64,000 bases of DNA from Geosiphon pyriformis. Its lineage: Eukaryota > Glomeromycota > Glomeromycetes > Archaeosporales > Geosiphonaceae. Position numbers and translations under genes: made by a program. The stretch lies in the NCBI GenBank assembly GCA_016748015.1, contig JAAOMT010000518.1:174688-238687 (forward strand), in the 5' to 3' direction. The first letter of the stretch is position 1; each line of letters opens with the position of its first letter. Positions 63,784-64,000 of the stretch are shown here, in pieces. Under the pieces are notes generated by a model. That model worked only from the letters and a program-made list of their open reading frames with translations, had not been told where the DNA came from and searched no databases.

Positions 63784-64000
63784 GAGGTTTTGAAAGAGCC
63801 TGGTATATTTTACTTTGAATTTTGGAAAAGACTAAATTTCAGAATTAACAAAAATAGTTCCAAGTTTAATTAATTTTTACTGCTTAACAATTAATAATTT
63901 GACGTTTGCTTTTGATTTTATTAAATGCCACATTGTGGTATCTCAAAAGAACTGATTATTTCGAATCATTTGAAAAATAACCAATAATTGATTAAAAACA
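62157..64000. other. AT-rich intergenic with simple repeats
   Basis: No gene seen. 62,480-63,000 is strongly AT-rich. (ATT)n at about 62996-63034, a T run of about 23 at 63140-63163, and (TAA)n at 63741-63780. The T run followed by GGCAGTACAGCTGCAATATT could be the tail of a minus-strand retroposed sequence. Confidence 0.6.

Overview
The window looks like nuclear DNA of an AT-rich, transposon-laden filamentous fungus. Host genes have many short introns (GTATGT/GTAAGT donors, most under about 120 bp), encode fungal or universal eukaryotic proteins, and sit beside large blocks of mobile DNA. The mix of LINE, Ty3-type LTR, MULE and Fanzor relics at very low GC would suit an arbuscular-mycorrhizal (Glomeromycotina, Rhizophagus-like) genome; that assignment is inference.

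Transposon block, 1-27,900. A Ty3/gypsy-type LTR element on the minus strand (LTRs 1-957 and 8852-9834) lies inside the RNase H region of a plus-strand LINE whose 3' part resumes at 9835-11260. Its gag-protease-(Cys-rich)-dUTPase-RT-RNase H-integrase order is still readable but riddled with stops. From 11.2 to 20.1 kb is an extremely AT-rich desert. It is not random sequence: it holds a MULE transposase relic (about 12.4-14.1 kb, minus), a LINE 3' end (15.84-16.25 kb), a bleached copy of the same LTR (19.39-19.80 kb) and a GC-richer 26-bp inverted repeat with CACGTG motifs (14.87-14.97 kb). A nearly full-length minus-strand LINE occupies 20.10-26.8 kb and abuts another bleached LINE 3' end (27.0-27.9 kb). 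Damage in all these elements is dominated by G:C to A:T transitions.

Gene block, 29,300-62,200. In order: PIP5-kinase of the Mss4 type (minus, 10 exons), C-terminal-motor kinesin-14 (plus, single exon), a small membrane protein (plus), ribosomal protein L29 (minus, 5 exons), fumarylacetoacetase (plus, 11 exons), cystathionine gamma-synthase-like PLP enzyme (plus, 5 exons), a broken Fanzor/TnpB-like gene whose C-terminal half is inverted relative to its N-terminal half, UBE2D/Ubc4-type E2 (plus, 7 exons), an RRM protein with a long disordered N-terminus (plus), Vps5/SNX1-type PX-BAR sorting nexin (minus, 11 exons), U2 snRNP A' (minus, 5 exons), a fold-back mobile element with ubiquitin-protease-like coding remnants (58.46-60.63 kb), and a SUR7/PalI-type four-TM protein (minus, 3 exons). 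Exon models were checked by hand for splice dinucleotides and reading phase. The last 1.8 kb is AT-rich with microsatellites.

The host genes are unrelated housekeeping functions (lipid signalling, mitosis, translation, tyrosine breakdown, sulfur amino acids, ubiquitin, retromer, splicing) and form no cluster. Most notable for follow-up: a dUTPase embedded in an LTR-retrotransposon pol, the transition-driven (RIP-like) inactivation that hits catalytic residues, the internally inverted Fanzor relic, and the fold-back element.
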